Below, piece after piece: positions 63,016-64,000 of a stretch of DNA of 64,000 nt. Numbering within the stretch: the first letter of the stretch is position 1; the number at the start of each line of letters is the position of its first letter. The notes beneath the pieces are model-generated. The model had not been told where the DNA came from. It worked only from the letters and a program-made list of their open reading frames with translations, and did not search any database. The translations under genes and the position numbers were made by a program. The DNA comes from JBOGUF01 sp050696075 (lineage in GTDB: Bacteria; Chloroflexota; Chloroflexia; Thermomicrobiales; UBA6265): NCBI GenBank assembly GCA_050696075.1, contig JBOGUF010000025.1:1-64000 (forward strand), in the 5' to 3' direction.

Positions 63016-63792
63016 TCAGGCGTCTCGGTGATAGGCCGGCACTGGTTGTCGCTTGTGCTCTGATCCCCGCATCATCGACTGGATGCGCTCGACGTGCGCG
63101 GGCGGGATGGCTGCCACGTCCTGACGCTCGATGGCAGCGAGCGCGCGGTCGAGTTCGTCGTACGACAGTCCGATTTCGCCCTCGTCGGTTTGGCCGGGCC
63201 ATAGTCCCGCGGAGGGTGGCTTCGTGATAATCGGTTCGGGCACGCCGAGCTCGGCCGCGAGCGCCCGCACTTCGTGCTTGTAGAGATCGACAATCGGCAG
63301 GAGATCGACGCCGCCATCCCCATACTTGGTGAAGTAGCCGATCATCGCCTCGCTCTTATTGCCGGTGCCCACGACGAGTGCATTTCGCAGGTTGGCAAGG
63401 TAATAGAGGGTCGTCATTCGTAACCGGGGTTTGACGTTGGCGGCCGCGAGCCGAGCGCGGTCGGCGGGCGCTCGCCATTCAGTGGTGGGCGACAGCGCTG
63501 CCGCCAGCGATTCGGTTACCAGCGACAAGCCAACCTCGATTGCGTCCACGCCGAATCGTTCCGCCACGAGCCGTGCGTGTTCGGCGTCCAGGGGATTGGA
63601 CGCGGAGGGCATGATCGCGCCGAGAACGTTGGCCGCCCCGGCCGCGCGGACGCAGAGCCCGCAGACCGTCGCCGAGTCGACGCCGCCGCTGAGGCCAAGG
63701 ACGAAGCCGTCGGCCCCGGCGGCAGCGCGCGCTTCCCGCAACCAGTCGGCAATCGAATTGGCGAGATGAGGAACGTCGTTCTGATCGGGCAT
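63016..63792 (-). CDS. nadE: Ammonia-dependent NAD synthetase
   Basis: 258 aa, no glutaminase domain. PP-loop LGLSGGVDSATVCGL; NaAD/ATP-binding segments VVGTGNKSEAMIGYFTKYGD, GGVDLLPIVDLYKHEV, and PPSAGLWPGQTDEGEIG. It makes NAD from deamido-NAD using ammonia; there is no amidotransferase partner in the window. It is followed on the same strand by the small membrane protein, 89 bp away. Confidence 0.95.
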   Translation of the reverse strand: MPDQNDVPHLANSIADWLREARAAAGADGFVLGLSGGVDSATVCGLCVRAAGAANVLGAIMPSASNPLDAEHARLVAERFGVDAIEVGLSLVTESLAAALSPTTEWRAPADRARLAAANVKPRLRMTTLYYLANLRNALVVGTGNKSEAMIGYFTKYGDGGVDLLPIVDLYKHEVRALAAELGVPEPIITKPPSAGLWPGQTDEGEIGLSYDELDRALAAIERQDVAAIPPAHVERIQSMMRGSEHKRQPVPAYHRDA

Positions 63793-63831
63793 CTCCGACT
63801 CCGTTCCACCGAACTGGGACGACAGGTACCG

Positions 63832-64000
63832 CTAATTCGACATCTGGTTCCGCAACCGGCCCAAGCCTTCAACTTCGACTTCGACCACGTCGCCCGGCTT
63901 CAACCACGGCTTGTCGGGGCGACCCATCGCTACGCCTTCGGGGGTGCCGGTTGTGATCACGTCGCCCGGAGCCAACGGGAAGTAGCGGCTGATGTAGCTG
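63832..64000 (-). CDS. Fumarylacetoacetate hydrolase family protein, C-terminal end (partial)
   Basis: The window cuts the gene; 55 codons plus the stop are visible. They read SYISRYFPLAPGDVITTGTP, EGVAMGRPDKPWLKPGDVVE and VEVEGLGRLRNQMSN, the standard end of the FAH family (GDVI.TGTP.GV motif). Members are C-C hydrolases, isomerases or decarboxylases in aromatic and sugar-acid breakdown. It lies upstream of nadE on the same strand, 39 bp away. Confidence 0.85.
   Translation of the reverse strand, partial: SYISRYFPLAPGDVITTGTPEGVAMGRPDKPWLKPGDVVEVEVEGLGRLRNQMSN

Noticed and set aside
1..64000. tRNA or rRNA genes
   Set aside because: No T-loop/acceptor pattern or rRNA-like stretch was found by eye in the intergenic gaps; a tRNAscan run would be decisive.

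Overview
The window is high-GC, densely packed bacterial chromosome with mostly single-copy housekeeping genes. No rRNA, tRNA, phage or CRISPR was seen. The gene mix suggests a Chloroflexota bacterium, probably close to Thermomicrobia. Pointers are a Baseplate_J-like membrane protein between alaS and ruvX, lipoproteins with Ala-Ser-Pro linkers and cupredoxin domains, a rhodanese-first MoeB, a CopC/CopD/cytochrome fusion, and many GTG/TTG starts. This assignment is inference; no marker RNA is present.

Layout. 0-3 kb: an aldo/keto reductase, then an accessory patch with a UPF0175/DUF3368-type toxin-antitoxin pair (toxin frame broken) beside a remnant of a second DUF402 gene. 2.4-5.7 kb: dxs-rsmG-DUF402 operon. 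6.1-17.1 kb: an XRE regulator facing a long minus-strand run, alaS - Baseplate_J-like - ruvX - c-di-AMP receptor - M50-like protease with CBS domains - response regulator - histidine kinase - an ECF sigma factor fused to a degenerate F1-ATPase beta subunit. 17.4-24.1 kb (minus): AraC regulator and hydroxyacid-oxoacid transhydrogenase, an L,D-transpeptidase remnant, then ABC-F - coaE - DsbA-like gene with an in-frame TGA at its catalytic Cys - mutY. 24.3-29.1 kb (plus): lysA, principal sigma factor, obgE. 29.1-33 kb (minus): D,D-carboxypeptidase - rluB - cmk - plsC. 33.2-39.9 kb: phosphoesterase with a lysine-less aminotransferase homologue, the copper/cytochrome fusion, and a DUF4015 protein. 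40-45.8 kb (minus): moeB; GntR regulator and a peptide-type ABC transporter without ATPases. 45.9-50.6 kb: a multi-PAS kinase with two response regulators and a thioesterase. 50.6-64 kb: IS630 remnant, methyltransferase, cdd, bactofilin-like membrane protein, serine hydrolase, CysQ-like phosphatase, two cupredoxin lipoproteins, a membrane HExxH protein, a phosphotriesterase homologue without metal ligands coupled to a HAD phosphatase, an amine oxidase, nadE, and the 3' end of a FAH-family gene.

Most notable: (1) the ECF sigma-F1 beta fusion at 6496-8091, next to a two-component system and a site-2-protease homologue; (2) a candidate selenoprotein at 20886-21509, with the TGA at the catalytic Cys and a bacterial-SECIS-like hairpin 20 nt downstream; (3) several intergenic heptanucleotide repeat arrays, some forming hairpins inside operons; (4) three enzyme homologues that lost catalytic residues (M50 protease, HisC-like, phosphotriesterase-like).
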